Assembly: GCF_000008185.1 (NCBI RefSeq)
Contig: NC_002967.9
Location: 2,418,001-2,482,000, forward strand
Direction of reading: 5' to 3'
From: Treponema denticola ATCC 35405
Lineage (GTDB): Bacteria > Spirochaetota > Spirochaetia > Treponematales > Treponemataceae
Length of the DNA stretch: 64,000 nucleotides
The position numbers and the translations under genes are program-made. Positions within the stretch are counted from its first letter, which is position 1; each line of letters starts with the position of its first letter. Positions 25,945-36,808 of the stretch are shown piece after piece. Below the pieces are notes generated by a model. It was not told the DNA's origin, searched no databases, and saw nothing but the letters and a program-made list of their open reading frames with translations.

Positions 25945-26099
25945 AAATTGAACAGCTGAACAAAATATCAATTTTGGAAGCTGTTCAATTCGCCGTTTCG
26001 TAACGTCAGTGAGAAACGGCATACAATAAAGCGATGTTTGCCGAAAGGCAAACTCGACAGCGTTTTTTTGACAATGCCATCTGCATTGTCAAAAATAAG
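25945..26099 (-). repeat. Structured intergenic element, copy 4 (upstream of ICMT-like gene)
   Basis: It has the same order as copies 1-3, with most stems replaced: GAACAGCT/AGCTGTTC with inner AAAT-atca-ATTT (25950-25986); GCCGTTTC/GAAACGGC (25992-26020); linker ATACAATAAAGCGATG; GTTTGCC-gaaa-GGCAAAC (26036-26053); CTCGACAG; and TTTTTGACAATGC-catct-GCATTGTCAAAAA (26065-26095). It lies about 20 kb from the other copies. Confidence 0.85.
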
Positions 26100-26112
26100 C
26101 ATTCATAACTTT

Positions 26113-26859
26113 TTAAAGAGAAGATATGCGGCCGCTGCCTGAACTTTTAGTCTCAATAACAGGATTACCCTTATAACGGATGGAACCGGAGGCACCTATA
26201 TCGGCTTTTAAATGCCGTGTAACCCATACTTTTGCAGAACCGGAACCTGAAATTGAAATATCAGCCTTTTCAGTTTCAAAATCCGTTGTTTTTATATCCC
26301 CTGAACCGGAGATATCCGCTATTATATTTTTGGCCTTCCCTGTCGCGGAAAAATCGGCTGAGCCTGATACGTCCACCTTTAGAGTGTTTACCGTAATATC
26401 GCGTGCGGTAATATTACCGCTGCCTGAGATATCTATCGACATTGAATCTTTAGGCATATTGAATGATGAAATGACAGCTGTAAGTGAACCGACTGTCTGC
26501 AACTTTATTAAAGCAGGCATTGTGATAGAAACTTTACACTGAGTCGGTGATATGCTGTACCCCGATTTAAAACCGATGTTAAGGGTGGTGCCGGCAACTG
26601 ATATATCCAAATCGGGGAAAATATTTTCATCCGTTTCAATTTGAATGGAAAAGGTTTCGCTATACCTTATGTCGGCAATCCAACCGCCAGAGATAGAAAG
26701 AGCATTAAAATTGTTTTGAGGGAATGATTTAGTTTCTATCTTTCCGTTTCCTTTGATCACTTCGCCAGAATCGGAAAAAGATTGGCAGCTTATACAAATA
26801 CACAAAAGAGCCGTTATTACGGAAGCTTTTACAACACCGATTACTTTGACTTTATTCAT
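26113..26859 (-). CDS. Lipoprotein with DUF2807 (GIN) beta-helix-like domain
   Basis: The N-terminus is a signal peptide with a possible lipobox at CISC (Cys25). The rest is the head-GIN (DUF2807) pattern: FNALSISGGWIADIRY, then regularly spaced ISGSGNI, VSGSADF, ISGSGDI, ISGSGSA and IGASGSI units, which would stack as a beta helix. Such proteins are surface or periplasmic and mostly uncharacterised. A consensus promoter with a short leader lies upstream. It is the gene immediately downstream of rpoC on the same strand but has its own promoter. Confidence 0.88.
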   Translation of the reverse strand: MNKVKVIGVVKASVITALLCICISCQSFSDSGEVIKGNGKIETKSFPQNNFNALSISGGWIADIRYSETFSIQIETDENIFPDLDISVAGTTLNIGFKSGYSISPTQCKVSITMPALIKLQTVGSLTAVISSFNMPKDSMSIDISGSGNITARDITVNTLKVDVSGSADFSATGKAKNIIADISGSGDIKTTDFETEKADISISGSGSAKVWVTRHLKADIGASGSIRYKGNPVIETKSSGSGRISSL

Positions 26860-26889
26860 AAAAACTCCTTAGGATAAGTTTCTTTTATA

Positions 26890-26918
26890 ATAATACTTTA
26901 AAGCCTCAAATATGTCAA
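26890..26918 (-). promoter_or_regulatory. Promoter of the DUF2807 lipoprotein gene
   Basis: TTGACA (26913-26918), 17 bases, then TATTAT (26890-26895) on the minus strand, about 30 bases before the ATG. Confidence 0.8.
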
Positions 26919-26950
26919 TGCTGAAAAAAAACCTTTGTAAAAATGCGGGT

Positions 26951-26973
26951 GCTTAGGGGCTGCGCCCCTAAGC
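26951..26973 (-). terminator. Distal hairpin downstream of rpoC
   Basis: GCTTAGGGGC and GCCCCTAAGC form a perfect ten-base stem with a three-base loop. It is the second of two strong hairpins after rpoC. No clean T tract follows, so it may work with the proximal hairpin in termination or 3' end protection. Confidence 0.5.
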
Positions 26974-26983
26974 AGTCGTTGAA

Positions 26984-27010
26984 GGGAGAGGGGGTTTTAG
27001 GGGGAGAGGG
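26984..27010 (+). other. G-quadruplex-type motif downstream of rpoC
   Basis: Four G runs (3, 5, 5 and 3 bases) are separated by AGA, TTTTA and AGA on the + strand, which meets the usual G3+N1-7 pattern. It is striking in AT-rich DNA. Two of the runs also form an arm of the adjacent 19-base hairpin. Confidence 0.55.
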
Positions 27011-27044
27011 AAACTTGCGTCTGAACAAGTTTCCCTCTCCCCCT
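26999..27044 (-). terminator. Long perfect hairpin just after rpoC
   Basis: Nineteen-base arms (26999-27017 and 27026-27044) pair without mismatch around an eight-base loop, starting five bases beyond the rpoC stop. There is no long T tract on the minus strand; this is more like a transcript-end stabiliser or processing site, though termination is possible. Confidence 0.6.
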
Positions 27045-27049
27045 AGATT

Positions 27050-30000
27050 TTAGAGATCATCCAAAAAGTTTTCTTCTTCGATAAGTTCTTTTTCTTCGAG
27101 AGCTTGAGCAGCTTCGGCTTCAAGCCTTCGGCGTTCAAGGATTTCGTTCATCTGAATATCCAAGTCACTCTTATTTTTATCGAAAAGTTTAATATCTCGG
27201 TACTGCTTCATACCTGTTCCAGCAGGAATAAGATGACCGATAATTACGTTTTCCTTTAGACCGCGAAGCTCATCCGAAGAACCTGCAATAGCGGCATTTG
27301 TAAGAACCTTCGTGGTTTCTTGGAAAGAAGCGGCCGAAATAAAGGAATCGATGTTTAAGGCTGCCTTTGTAATTCCTTGGAACATAGGACGGGCAACTGC
27401 AGGCTGACCGCCTTCTTCCTTAACCCTCTTATTTTCCTCATGGAAGCGGTATTTATCTATCTGCTGGTCAAAGATAAACTTGGTATCTCCAACCGAAACA
27501 ATCTTTACCTTTCGGAGCATCTGGCGGACGATTATACCTACATGTTTATCGTTGATGGTAACACCCTGAGCATCGTAAACTTCCTTGATTTCCTTCATCA
27601 AATAGTTTTGAAGGGCATTTTCACCGAGGATATTTAAAATATCGTGCGGATCAAAGCTGCCGTCACACAAGGGCTCTCCGGCCTTTACCGTATCTCCGTC
27701 ACGGACAAGCATTCTCTTTCCTATAGGAACCAAGTGCTTTACATCATGACCGTATTCGTCTCGAACCATAATAGTTCTCTTGCCCTTAAGTAAGCCTTTC
27801 TTTATGGTAACAACACCGGCAATAGCGGCAAGAACAGCAGGAGACTTTGGTCTGCGGGCTTCAAGGAGCTCCGAAACTCGCGGAAGACCTCCGGTAATAT
27901 CCTTTGTCTTTACCGACTCTTTTGCTATCTTTGCAAGGATTGCACCGGCCTTAATTTCCTGACCTTCTTCAACCAAGAGCTGCGCACCTCCGGGTAGGAA
28001 GTAAGAGTCCTCACCTACGGTGTTACCCGATTCATCTGAGATAAAGATGCGGGGCTGCATCTTATCGAAGTGAGCATCACTTATTCGCTTTTCGACAACA
28101 CCCGTTTCCTCATCGGCTTCTTCTTTTAAGGTTGTACCGGGAAGAATATCTTCAAATCGGACAAAGCCGTCATATTCTGCCAAAATGGGATCGGCAAAGG
28201 GGTCGAAAGTACCTACCGTTTCTCCGGCCTTTATAACATCATTTTCTTTTACTACAACCTCGGAACCGTTTCTTATCTCTATTGTCTGCTCTTGACCTGT
28301 CAAATAGATAATATTATCTCTGACCTCGGCAATGGCTATATTTTCCGAAAGAACTTCCTTTCCGTTCTTTAATGTATAAAGAGGATTTCCCTTTACTACC
28401 CTTGTACCTGTACTTACAAGGGCTGTTTCACCTTTTTTAAGAGCATACTCATTCAATACCCTGCTGAAGGTAAACTCGCCTTTTCTTGTAAAGAGGAAGT
28501 GTCCGTTTTTAAGCGTTACATAAGAACCCTTTATACCCCGAACGATGATAGAATAATCGTTAAATACGATCCTGTTCTCTTCAACGTTTTTAGAAGCCGT
28601 ACCGCCCTCATGGAAGGTACGCATCGTAAGCTGTGTACCGGGCTGACCGATGGACTGGGCTGCGATAATACCTACAGCCTCCCCTATTCGGACAATTCTG
28701 TTTCGGGCAAGATCCCGTCCGTAACATTTTACGCAAACACCGTGCTTGGATTCGCAGGTTAAAACGGTGCGGAGCTTAACGGTTTCAACACCGGCTTCTT
28801 CTATCTTCTTAGCTGTCTCATCGGTAATATACTCGTTTACATCGATTAGAAGCTCTCCCGTAATTGGGTGAATAACCCTTTCCAGAGTGTATTTTCCGGC
28901 AATACGTTCGCTCAAGGACTCACGGATTTCGTCTCCGCGTTTAATTGCGGCATATTCTATACCGTTGATGGTGCCGCAGTCTTCTTCGTTTACAACTACG
29001 TTTTGGGCAATATCAACAAGACGGCGGGTCAGGTAACCTGCGTCAGAGGTTTTAAGAGCCGTATCGGTCAAACCTTTTCGGGCACCGTTAGTCGAAATAA
29101 AGAATTCCATAACGTTTAAGCCTTCTTTAAAGTTCGATCTAATCGGAAGTTCGATGATGTCTCCCGTAGGCTTGGACATAAGACCTCGCATTCCCGCAAG
29201 CTGATTTATCTGATCCTTAGAACCTCGAGCACCCGAAGTTTCCATCATGTGAATCGTGTTAAATCCGCCCTTGTCTTCTTGCAGACGTTTCATAAGAATT
29301 TCTTTAAGATTGGAGTTTGTCTTCTGCCAAACGTCAACAACACGGTTATAGCGTTCTTCTTGGGTAATGTGGCCGCCCTTATACTGATTATAGATTTCCA
29401 AAACCTCTTTGTTGGCCTTTTCAAGCATTCCGGCCTTTTCAGGAGGAATAATCATGTCCTCCATACTCAAAGTTGCACCGAAATATGTAGCGTACTTATA
29501 GCCGACAGCCTTGAGCTTGTCCAAAAGCTGAACAGCCAGCCACGGGCCCTTATCCTTAAAGACATTCTCTATCAGTTTTCGTATTTTTTTATCGTTTAAA
29601 GCATAATTTGTAAAGGGAACGCCTTCGGGCATTTCCTCGTTAAACAGAATTCTTCCCGGTGTAGTTCTTACGGTTTCAATCTTACCGGGTTCCGTTTCAT
29701 AGTCGATTAAAACGGGTTCCTGCCAGCCTACGGCATGACATTCTGCGGCCATCAAAACTTCCGGAACGGAAGAATAAAGGCGCTCTTTTTTACCCTCAGG
29801 CAGAGCTCTTTCCTTTGTAAGATAGTAAAGACCCAGAACCATGTCCTGTGTCGGGAAAACTATTGTTTTTCCGTTTGCAGGGTCTAGAAGGTTTCGGGCT
29901 GAAAGCATCAAAGTCCAGCATTCCATTTGAGCCGCCTGAGTGAGCGGAACGTGGATAGCCATCTGGTCGCCGTCAAAGTCGGCGTTAAAGGCCTTACATA

Positions 30001-31324
30001 CAAGAGGATGGAGGCGGATAGCCTTTCCTTCTACCAAAACGGGTTCAAAGGCCTGAATACCAAGCCTGTGGAGGGTCGGAGCACGGTTTAAAAGAACCGG
30101 ATGTTCGCTTACGACCTCGTCAAGGACTGCAAAAACTTCGGCAGCTTCCTGCTCTACGAGGAGTTTTGCCTTTTTAATATTGGAAACAACTTCCTTTTGA
30201 ACAAGTTTTTTCATTATAAAAGGCTTAAACAGCTCCAAGGCCATCTTAGTGGGCAGACCGCACTGCCAAAGCTTGAGTTCGGGGCCTACAACGATAACGG
30301 ATCGGCCTGAATAGTCGACTCGCTTACCTAATAGGTTTTGGCGGAATCTTCCCTGCTTTCCTTTTAAAAGATCGGAAATCGATTTTAGAGGTCTGTTTGA
30401 AGCTCCTTTAATAGCCTTTTTGCGCTTTGAGTTATCGAACAAGGCATCGACTGCTTCTTGGAGCATTCTCTTTTCGTTTCTGATAATAATATCGGGAGCC
30501 TTTAATTCCATGAGCTTACTCAAACGGCTGTTTCTGTGAATAACCCTTCGATACAAGTCGTTGAGGTCGGAGGTTGCAAAGCGGCCTCCGTCAAGCTGAA
30601 CCATTGGGCGTAAATCCGGAGGAATAACCGGAATAACATCAAGAATCATCCACTCGGGTTTGTTGCCCGATGCTCTAAAATTTTCGACTATTTCGATTCT
30701 GCGCAAAAGGCGTTGATCGCTTTTTGCACCTTTTTCAATCATTTTAGCACGAAGCTGGGCTGCAAGCTCATCCAAGTTTATATTTTGAAGAAGGGTTTTA
30801 ATAGCCCCTGCTCCCATTCCTGCGGTAAAGGCAGCTCCATAGCGTTCGTGAGCATCCCTGTATTCATCTTCGGTTAAAAGCTGCATGGGCTCCAAGTCGG
30901 TATCGTTTGCATCTATAACGATGTATTTTTCATAGTACAAAACAGACCTCAGAGCTGCAACCTGTAGGTTGAGTAAAAGTCCCATTCGGCTAGGTACCGA
31001 GCGGTAATACCAAATATGAGAAACGGGGGCTGCAAGTTCTATATGTCCCATGCGTTCACGGCGGACCTTAAAGTGAGTAACCTCAACACCGCAGCGGTCG
31101 CAGATAACGCCCTTATAACGGATTGATTTAAACTTTCCGCAAAAACACTCCCATTCCTTTGTGGTTCCGAATATTCTTTCGCAAAACAAACCGTCCCTCT
31201 CCGGACGCAAGGTTCGGTAATTGATTGTTTCAGGCTTTTTGACTTCCCCATAGGACCAAGCCCTTATAGTGTCGGGTGAAGCAAGCCTTATCATCAAGCT
31301 GTCAAAATCCTGTATATCTCTCAT
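27050..31324 (-). CDS. rpoC: DNA-directed RNA polymerase subunit beta'
   Basis: This is the catalytic beta' subunit of RNA polymerase, 1424 residues. The Mg-binding motif NADFDGD is at residues 447-453. The N-terminal zinc site ([20 protein letters not shown]) and the second zinc site ([13 protein letters not shown]) are intact. Bridge-helix and trigger-loop regions ([38 protein letters not shown]) are recognisable. AAGGAGAGGG precedes the ATG. It follows rpoB by 24 bases and is the last gene of the superoperon. The C-terminus ends in an acidic stretch ([15 protein letters not shown]). Confidence 0.99.
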   Translation of the reverse strand: MRDIQDFDSLMIRLASPDTIRAWSYGEVKKPETINYRTLRPERDGLFCERIFGTTKEWECFCGKFKSIRYKGVICDRCGVEVTHFKVRRERMGHIELAAPVSHIWYYRSVPSRMGLLLNLQVAALRSVLYYEKYIVIDANDTDLEPMQLLTEDEYRDAHERYGAAFTAGMGAGAIKTLLQNINLDELAAQLRAKMIEKGAKSDQRLLRRIEIVENFRASGNKPEWMILDVIPVIPPDLRPMVQLDGGRFATSDLNDLYRRVIHRNSRLSKLMELKAPDIIIRNEKRMLQEAVDALFDNSKRKKAIKGASNRPLKSISDLLKGKQGRFRQNLLGKRVDYSGRSVIVVGPELKLWQCGLPTKMALELFKPFIMKKLVQKEVVSNIKKAKLLVEQEAAEVFAVLDEVVSEHPVLLNRAPTLHRLGIQAFEPVLVEGKAIRLHPLVCKAFNADFDGDQMAIHVPLTQAAQMECWTLMLSARNLLDPANGKTIVFPTQDMVLGLYYLTKERALPEGKKERLYSSVPEVLMAAECHAVGWQEPVLIDYETEPGKIETVRTTPGRILFNEEMPEGVPFTNYALNDKKIRKLIENVFKDKGPWLAVQLLDKLKAVGYKYATYFGATLSMEDMIIPPEKAGMLEKANKEVLEIYNQYKGGHITQEERYNRVVDVWQKTNSNLKEILMKRLQEDKGGFNTIHMMETSGARGSKDQINQLAGMRGLMSKPTGDIIELPIRSNFKEGLNVMEFFISTNGARKGLTDTALKTSDAGYLTRRLVDIAQNVVVNEEDCGTINGIEYAAIKRGDEIRESLSERIAGKYTLERVIHPITGELLIDVNEYITDETAKKIEEAGVETVKLRTVLTCESKHGVCVKCYGRDLARNRIVRIGEAVGIIAAQSIGQPGTQLTMRTFHEGGTASKNVEENRIVFNDYSIIVRGIKGSYVTLKNGHFLFTRKGEFTFSRVLNEYALKKGETALVSTGTRVVKGNPLYTLKNGKEVLSENIAIAEVRDNIIYLTGQEQTIEIRNGSEVVVKENDVIKAGETVGTFDPFADPILAEYDGFVRFEDILPGTTLKEEADEETGVVEKRISDAHFDKMQPRIFISDESGNTVGEDSYFLPGGAQLLVEEGQEIKAGAILAKIAKESVKTKDITGGLPRVSELLEARRPKSPAVLAAIAGVVTIKKGLLKGKRTIMVRDEYGHDVKHLVPIGKRMLVRDGDTVKAGEPLCDGSFDPHDILNILGENALQNYLMKEIKEVYDAQGVTINDKHVGIIVRQMLRKVKIVSVGDTKFIFDQQIDKYRFHEENKRVKEEGGQPAVARPMFQGITKAALNIDSFISAASFQETTKVLTNAAIAGSSDELRGLKENVIIGHLIPAGTGMKQYRDIKLFDKNKSDLDIQMNEILERRRLEAEAAQALEEKELIEEENFLDDL

Positions 31325-31348
31325 AATCTTTCCCTCTCCTTACTTCCG

Positions 31349-34300
31349 TTAAAAGTTAGTACTTGTTTTTTCGCGTTTAATTAGCTCTTCATCCCTTTCG
31401 GTTAAAGGAATCTGCTGACCCTTTGCATCATAGATTGTAAAGTCTAGAGCTAAACCTCTTAATTCCTGTACCAATACGTTAAAGGATTCGGGGATACCGG
31501 CAGAGCTTGAAGGCTCGCCCTTAACGATGGATTCATATATTTTAGATCGTCCGTGCATATCGTCGGACTTGATTGTAATAAGCTCCTGCAAGGTGTTGGC
31601 TGCACCGTAAGCTTCAAGGGCCCAAACTTCCATTTCTCCCAAACGCTGACCGCCGAATTGAGCCTTACCGCCCAAGGGCTGCTGGGTAACAAGAGAATAG
31701 GGGCCTGTTGATCGGGCGTGCATCTTGTCGTCTACCAAGTGAGCCAGCTTTAAGAAGTAGATAACCCCGACAAATACCTCGTTTTCAAAGAGGCGGCCGG
31801 TTAAGCCGTCTCGGAGTTTTACCTTAGAGCTGGTAGGATAACCTGCTTCTTTAAGCTTCGCTTCAATCTGTTCCATACTGGGAGACTCAAAAACCGGAGA
31901 CTCGTACCACTCATTCAATTTTAATCCTGCAAGGCCCAGCTCCGATTCCAAAATCTGGCCGATATTCATTCGTGAAGGAACACCGAGCGGGTTTAGACAA
32001 ATATCAAGAGGTGTTCCGTCTTCCATGTAGGGCATATCTTCTTCGGGGAGGATTCTGGCTACAAGACCCTTGTTTCCGTGGCGGCCTGCCATCTTGTCCC
32101 CCTCGCGGAGTTTTCGTTTTGTAGCGATTAAGACCTTTACAACTTCATCTACACCGGGGCTCAAGTCATCTCCCTGATCCCTCTTTAAGCGCTGAACATC
32201 GATAACCGTTCCCTCGGTTCCGTGGGGAACACGCAGGGAGGTATCCCGAACTTCCTTAGCCTTTTCACCGAAGATAGAATTAAGGAGCTTAAATTCGGGG
32301 GTTGTATCGCTTTCGCTCTTAGGAGTAACCTTTCCGACAAGGATATCTCCGGGCTTTACCTTAGAGCCTATGCGGATAATACCTTCGCTGTCAAGGTCAT
32401 CCAAGCTCTTTTCGGACTTATTCGGAATATCGCAGGTCATCTTTTCGGCACCCAGTTTTGTTTCCCGAACATCGGTTGAAAGCTCTTTTATATGAATAGA
32501 AGTGAACATATCTTCTTTTACAACTCTGCGTGAAATTAAGATAGCGTCTTCATAGTTATAACCGTTCCAAGGAACGAATCCTACGAGGATATTTCGGCCT
32601 AGGGCCAATTCTCCGTTATAGGTTGCAGGACCGTCAGCTATGGGCTGGCCTGCCTTAACCGTATCGCCTACATTGACGATGGGGCGCTGATGGTAACAGG
32701 TTTCTTGGTTCGTCCTTTGATATTTTAAGAGAGTGTACTCGTCCTTATCTTCTTTATTTTTTCCCTTTTCGGGGGCTATGATAATCGTATCGGAAGAAAC
32801 AAACTCAACCTTTCCCGATCTTTTTGCCTTAACCAAAACGCCCGAATCATAGGCGCACTTTTTTTCCATACCGGTTCCGACTCGCGGAGGTTCGGGGAAA
32901 ACTAAAGGAACAGCCTGACGCTGCATGTTAGAGCCCATGAGGGCACGGTTAGCGTCGTCATGCTCAAGGAAGGGAATTAGAGAAGCCGAAACGGATATAA
33001 TCTGTTTAGGCGAAACATCCATGTACTGGATATCTTTCGGGCTTATTGAAGTATAGTCTCCAAGTTTTCGGCACGAAACTTGATCCGTATTGATCTTTCC
33101 GTCCTTTCCGATAGCGGAAGAAACCTGTCCGATAAAATATTTGTCTTCATCCATTGCAGACAGGTACTCGATTTCGCGGGTAGCAACCCCGTTTACAACC
33201 TTTACATAGGGAGCTTCCAAAAAGCCGTATTCGTTTACACGGGCATAGTTTGCCATAGAAACTATAAGACCGATGTTCGGACCTTCAGGGGTCTCGATAG
33301 GACACATTCTTCCATAATGGGTATAGTGAACTTCTCGTACCTCGAAGCCTGCCCTGTCGCGCGAAAGACCGCCTGGACCTAATGCATTAAGACGGCGCTT
33401 ATGAGTAAGCTCGGCCAAGGGGTTTACCTGATCCATGAACTGGGACAACTGGCTTGCTCCGAAGAATTCCTTAATAGCCGCAACGATGGGCTTAATGGAA
33501 ATTAAGTCCTTAGGCTTGATGGTATCCATTTCCTTAGAACTCATCCTGTCACGGGCAATACGTTCCATTCTGGAAAAGGCTTTTTTTAGAACATCGGTCA
33601 TAATTTCGCCGACTGACCTAATTCGCCTGTTTCCTAAGTGGTCGATATCGTCAATGCTTTCTTCACCTATGTAAACCTTGATCAAAAATTTCATTGTCTT
33701 AAATATATCTTCTTCAATTAAGGTTGTACCTTTCACGTCATCGGAATAGTCGAATTTTTTGTTTAATTTGTATCGGCCGACCTTACCTATATCGTACCTT
33801 CTTGCAGTGAAAAACATATTGTGCAGGTCTTCTTTTGCATTTTCGTAGGTAATAGGATCTCCCGGACGGATAACGCTGTAGACTGCGTTTAGGGCATCTT
33901 CAACAGTGGGCTCATCGTTTACGGCCGGATCGGGAGTGTACTTGATTTCTTCTCTTTCAAAACAATTGATGATAATCTGAGAATCCAAAGAGTCTTTTCC
34001 CTTAAAGTCGATTATCGTTATCTTTTTAACGTCATTTTGAATTAAATCGTCGATGTTGTGGGGATGAATTTTTTCACCGGCTTGATGCATTTTACGTTTT
34101 TCGCCGTCTTCACCCTTTACATAGACATCTCTGGCCAGTACCTGACCTATTAATTCTTCATACTCTGTCCTATCCGGAGATATTTTGGCTGTCTTTGTTT
34201 TATAGAAAAGGTCGATAATTTTTTCTCTTGTGTCATATCCGAGAGCACGTAAAAATATCGTACCTAAAATTCGCTTTTTACTGTCAAGCTTTGCGTAGAT

Positions 34301-34852
34301 AAGCTCTTTTTTCTGATCTATTTCGAATTCAAGCCATGTTCCTCGGTATGGAATAATGCGGCTTGAGTAAACACCCTTTTCATGCGAAAAGATAACACCA
34401 GGCGAACGGTGAATCTGAGAAACTACAACCCTTTCCGCTCCGTTTATAATAAAGGTTCCTCTTTCCGTCATCAGAGGAATATCGCCCATGTAGATGTTTT
34501 TGCGGCGAATTTCCTTAGTTTCTTTAAAAAATAAGTCTATTTCGGCTTTTAAAGGGACGGAATAAGTAAGTCCCTTTTGTTTGCATTCAATTTCAGAAAA
34601 TTTAATACTATCATAATCGAGAGAATAGGATAGATATTGCAAAGCCATGTCTTCATTTGTACTTTCGATAGGAAAAGTTGTATGGAATACCGATTCTAAG
34701 CCCTCAATCTCGGTCTCATCTGTCTTTTTTTCTTTGTTTAAAAATTTATTGTAAGATTGAATCTGAATATCGATGAGATTAGGAAGCTCCATAAAATTCG
34801 GAACATCCTTACCGTAATACCTTCGATCTATTTTTTGACCTCTTGCAAACAT
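31349..34852 (-). CDS. rpoB: DNA-directed RNA polymerase subunit beta
   Basis: This is the beta subunit of RNA polymerase, 1167 residues. Rifampicin cluster I reads [19 protein letters not shown] followed by [10 protein letters not shown]. The residue matching E. coli Ser531 is Asn489, encoded by bases 33386-33388. Further family blocks are [28 protein letters not shown] and [25 protein letters not shown] strong GGGGGG-type ribosome binding site precedes the ATG. The 148-base spacer before it, after rplL, holds an attenuator-like hairpin with a T tract. Confidence 0.99.
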   Translation of the reverse strand: MFARGQKIDRRYYGKDVPNFMELPNLIDIQIQSYNKFLNKEKKTDETEIEGLESVFHTTFPIESTNEDMALQYLSYSLDYDSIKFSEIECKQKGLTYSVPLKAEIDLFFKETKEIRRKNIYMGDIPLMTERGTFIINGAERVVVSQIHRSPGVIFSHEKGVYSSRIIPYRGTWLEFEIDQKKELIYAKLDSKKRILGTIFLRALGYDTREKIIDLFYKTKTAKISPDRTEYEELIGQVLARDVYVKGEDGEKRKMHQAGEKIHPHNIDDLIQNDVKKITIIDFKGKDSLDSQIIINCFEREEIKYTPDPAVNDEPTVEDALNAVYSVIRPGDPITYENAKEDLHNMFFTARRYDIGKVGRYKLNKKFDYSDDVKGTTLIEEDIFKTMKFLIKVYIGEESIDDIDHLGNRRIRSVGEIMTDVLKKAFSRMERIARDRMSSKEMDTIKPKDLISIKPIVAAIKEFFGASQLSQFMDQVNPLAELTHKRRLNALGPGGLSRDRAGFEVREVHYTHYGRMCPIETPEGPNIGLIVSMANYARVNEYGFLEAPYVKVVNGVATREIEYLSAMDEDKYFIGQVSSAIGKDGKINTDQVSCRKLGDYTSISPKDIQYMDVSPKQIISVSASLIPFLEHDDANRALMGSNMQRQAVPLVFPEPPRVGTGMEKKCAYDSGVLVKAKRSGKVEFVSSDTIIIAPEKGKNKEDKDEYTLLKYQRTNQETCYHQRPIVNVGDTVKAGQPIADGPATYNGELALGRNILVGFVPWNGYNYEDAILISRRVVKEDMFTSIHIKELSTDVRETKLGAEKMTCDIPNKSEKSLDDLDSEGIIRIGSKVKPGDILVGKVTPKSESDTTPEFKLLNSIFGEKAKEVRDTSLRVPHGTEGTVIDVQRLKRDQGDDLSPGVDEVVKVLIATKRKLREGDKMAGRHGNKGLVARILPEEDMPYMEDGTPLDICLNPLGVPSRMNIGQILESELGLAGLKLNEWYESPVFESPSMEQIEAKLKEAGYPTSSKVKLRDGLTGRLFENEVFVGVIYFLKLAHLVDDKMHARSTGPYSLVTQQPLGGKAQFGGQRLGEMEVWALEAYGAANTLQELITIKSDDMHGRSKIYESIVKGEPSSSAGIPESFNVLVQELRGLALDFTIYDAKGQQIPLTERDEELIKREKTSTNF

Positions 34853-34880
34853 CCATTACCCCCCAAGTCTATATTTAATC

Positions 34881-34916
34881 ACAAAAAGACTTCCTGAGAA
34901 TTCATACAGGAAGTCT
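34881..34916 (-). terminator. Attenuator-like terminator between rplL and rpoB
   Basis: AGACTTCCTG (34887-34896) pairs perfectly with CAGGAAGTCT (34907-34916). On the minus strand the stem runs straight into TTTTT, the form of an intrinsic terminator, yet rpoB begins only about 30 bases later with no consensus promoter between. Partial termination would reduce rpoBC relative to ribosomal proteins. Confidence 0.7.
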
Positions 34917-34940
34917 TAGAGAAAATTCATTGTCTATGCT

Positions 34941-34969
34941 GTTGTGCTTCTTTTTGGAAGAAGCACAAC
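34941..34969 (-). other. Strong hairpin in the rplL-rpoB spacer
   Basis: GTTGTGCTTCTT and AAGAAGCACAAC form a perfect 12-base stem with a five-base loop, 31 bases after the rplL stop and upstream of the attenuator-like hairpin. It has no T tract. A processing (RNase III-like) site, as known in the E. coli rplL-rpoB spacer, is one possibility. Confidence 0.6.
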
Positions 34970-35000
34970 AAGGTCCGGCATAAAGCCGGTATTTTGCTTA

Positions 35001-35390
35001 TTAAGCAATTTCAACTTCACCGCCGGCGGCTGTAATAGCTTCCTTAATCTTGGCTGCTTCTTCTTTAGAAACATCTTCTTTAAGGACTTTCGGAGCTCCT
35101 TCAACAAGCTCTTTAGCTTCCTTCAAGCCGAGGCCGGGAATAACGTTTCGAACTTCTTTAATAACACCGATCTTTTTACCGGGATCGGAAAGACCTTTAA
35201 GAGTAACAGTGAATTCTGTCTTCTCTTCTTCAGCGGCTCCGCCTCCTGCAGCTCCGCCTGCAACTACTGCAACGGGAGCAGCGGCTGTTACACCGAATTT
35301 TTCTTCCATAGCCTTGATAAGCTCGGAAAGTTCGAGAATCGTTTTTTCGCCGATTGCTTCAATAATTTGTTCATTTGTTAATGCTGCCAT
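35001..35390 (-). CDS. rplL: 50S ribosomal protein L7/L12
   Basis: This is the stalk protein that recruits translation GTPases. It has an N-terminal dimerisation domain ([28 protein letters not shown]), an Ala/Gly hinge ([17 protein letters not shown]), and a C-terminal domain with [29 protein letters not shown]. The 129-residue length is standard. An AAGGAG site precedes the ATG. A 116-base spacer with small hairpins separates it from rplJ upstream. Confidence 0.98.
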   Translation of the reverse strand: MAALTNEQIIEAIGEKTILELSELIKAMEEKFGVTAAAPVAVVAGGAAGGGAAEEEKTEFTVTLKGLSDPGKKIGVIKEVRNVIPGLGLKEAKELVEGAPKVLKEDVSKEEAAKIKEAITAAGGEVEIA

Positions 35391-35506
35391 ATTATCTTCT
35401 CCTTAAAAATTAGATTTTTGTGCTTTTTAAGCACCTTAAGCAGACAGGGGGTCAGCTTTTGAAGCCTGACTGCTTAACTTCTTTCGGAAATATCCGAAAG
35501 TTTGTT

Positions 35507-36124
35507 TTAAGCCTCGGGAGCTGCTTCGGGAGCAGACTCTGCAGGCTGTTCGGCCGGCGTATCAGCTGCTTTTTCCTCTGAAGCAGGAGCTTCAGCTTTT
35601 GCTTCTGCGGGAGCTGCACCTTGGGCGCCGCCCTTATCCACAATCGCCTGTAAGGTGCGTACAAACTTGGAAGTTGTAGCATTGACTGTAGACATAAACA
35701 TTGCAATAAGATCTTTTTTGCCGGGAAGTTTCGAAAATGCCTCGATTTGCTTGGCATCATAAATTTCACCGTCAACTACCGCGCCCTTAATTACAAGAGC
35801 CGGAGCATCTTTTGCATATTCAAACAAGGTCTTAGCGGCAAGGTTTGCATCTTCTGCAATCATAGCCAAGGCTGTAGGTCCGGTTAACCAAGAATCTACA
35901 TCCTTAATATCGGCATCTTCAAAAGCAATGCGTGCAAAATTATTGCGTACAACCTTGTATGTGCAAGCATTTTCTCTGAGCTTTTTGCGGAGCTCAGTGA
36001 TTTGCTCAACCTTTAAGCCTCTGTACTCGGTAAAAATAAAAGCGGAGGAGGCTTTTACATCGTTTTTGATGCTTTCAATCGCTTCGGTTTTTTGGCGATT
36101 CGGATTTTTTGTTCTTAATGCCAT
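35507..36124 (-). CDS. rplJ: 50S ribosomal protein L10 with acidic C-terminal tail
   Basis: L10 anchors L7/L12 to the ribosome. The RNA-binding N-terminal domain (SSAFIFTEYRGLKVEQITELRKKL and YKVVRNNFARIAFE) and the L12-binding C-terminal helix are present by residue 170. The last 35 residues are an Ala/Glu/Pro tail (APAEAKAEAPASEEKAAD and onward), making it 205 residues against about 165-175 in many bacteria. It starts two bases after the rplA stop, so there is no room for an L10-leader regulatory RNA directly before it. Confidence 0.97.
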   Translation of the reverse strand: MALRTKNPNRQKTEAIESIKNDVKASSAFIFTEYRGLKVEQITELRKKLRENACTYKVVRNNFARIAFEDADIKDVDSWLTGPTALAMIAEDANLAAKTLFEYAKDAPALVIKGAVVDGEIYDAKQIEAFSKLPGKKDLIAMFMSTVNATTSKFVRTLQAIVDKGGAQGAAPAEAKAEAPASEEKAADTPAEQPAESAPEAAPEA

Positions 36125-36126
36125 TT

Positions 36127-36807
36127 TTACTCTCCTACCTTATAATCAACCCAAACACCGGGGCCCATTGTCGAACTAATCGATACGGATCTGATATAGT
36201 CGCCCTTTGCATCGGCAGGCTTTTTTCTCATCGTTTCGTTGATAAGAGCCTGTACGTTTTCCACAATCTTGGAAGAATCCATAGAAACCTTGCCAACAGG
36301 GAGATGAACAACTCCGCCCTTATCGGCGCGGAATTCTACACGGCCTTTTTTAAGCTCGTTTATAGCGCTTGCAATATCCGTGGTAACCGTTCCCGTCTTG
36401 GGGTTAGGCATTAAGCCTCTGCGGCCGAGTACCATACCCAAGCGTCCTACATCCTTCATCATATCGGGGGTAGCAACTGCGATATCAAAATCGAGCCAGC
36501 CGCCCTTTACCTTTTCGATATACTCCGTGGAACCGGCATAGGCAGCTCCTGCGTCAAGAGCTTCTTTTACTCTGTCGTCCGTACAAAAAACCAAAACCTT
36601 TTTTTCACCCCTAAACTGATGGGGGAGAACAAGGGTATCTCTAACGCTCTGTCCCTTACCAAGGGTCAAACTTACATGAACTTCAACTGTTTCATCGAAT
36701 TTGGCGTATTTAAGCTCTTTGACAATATCAACAGCCTTGGGAAGCTCGTAGGATGCTGCAGAATCATACTTTGCAAGTGCATTTTTGTAATTTTTTCCGT
36801 GTTTCAT
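36127..36807 (-). CDS. rplA: 50S ribosomal protein L1
   Basis: L1 forms the mobile stalk at the tRNA exit site and in other bacteria represses its own operon. The 226-residue protein has the L1 signature VDIVKELKYAKFDETVEVHVSLTL and the central GRRGLMPNPKTGTVT segment. It begins one base after the rplK stop and ends two bases before rplJ, so rplK, rplA and rplJ are tightly coupled. The start is ATG 36807. Confidence 0.98.
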   Translation of the reverse strand: MKHGKNYKNALAKYDSAASYELPKAVDIVKELKYAKFDETVEVHVSLTLGKGQSVRDTLVLPHQFRGEKKVLVFCTDDRVKEALDAGAAYAGSTEYIEKVKGGWLDFDIAVATPDMMKDVGRLGMVLGRRGLMPNPKTGTVTTDIASAINELKKGRVEFRADKGGVVHLPVGKVSMDSSKIVENVQALINETMRKKPADAKGDYIRSVSISSTMGPGVWVDYKVGE

Positions 36808-36808
36808 A

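Noticed and set aside
35391-35506. L10-type leader regulating rplJ-rplL
   Set aside because: The hairpins lie between rplJ and rplL, not before rplJ, and do not show the L10-binding kink-turn pattern.
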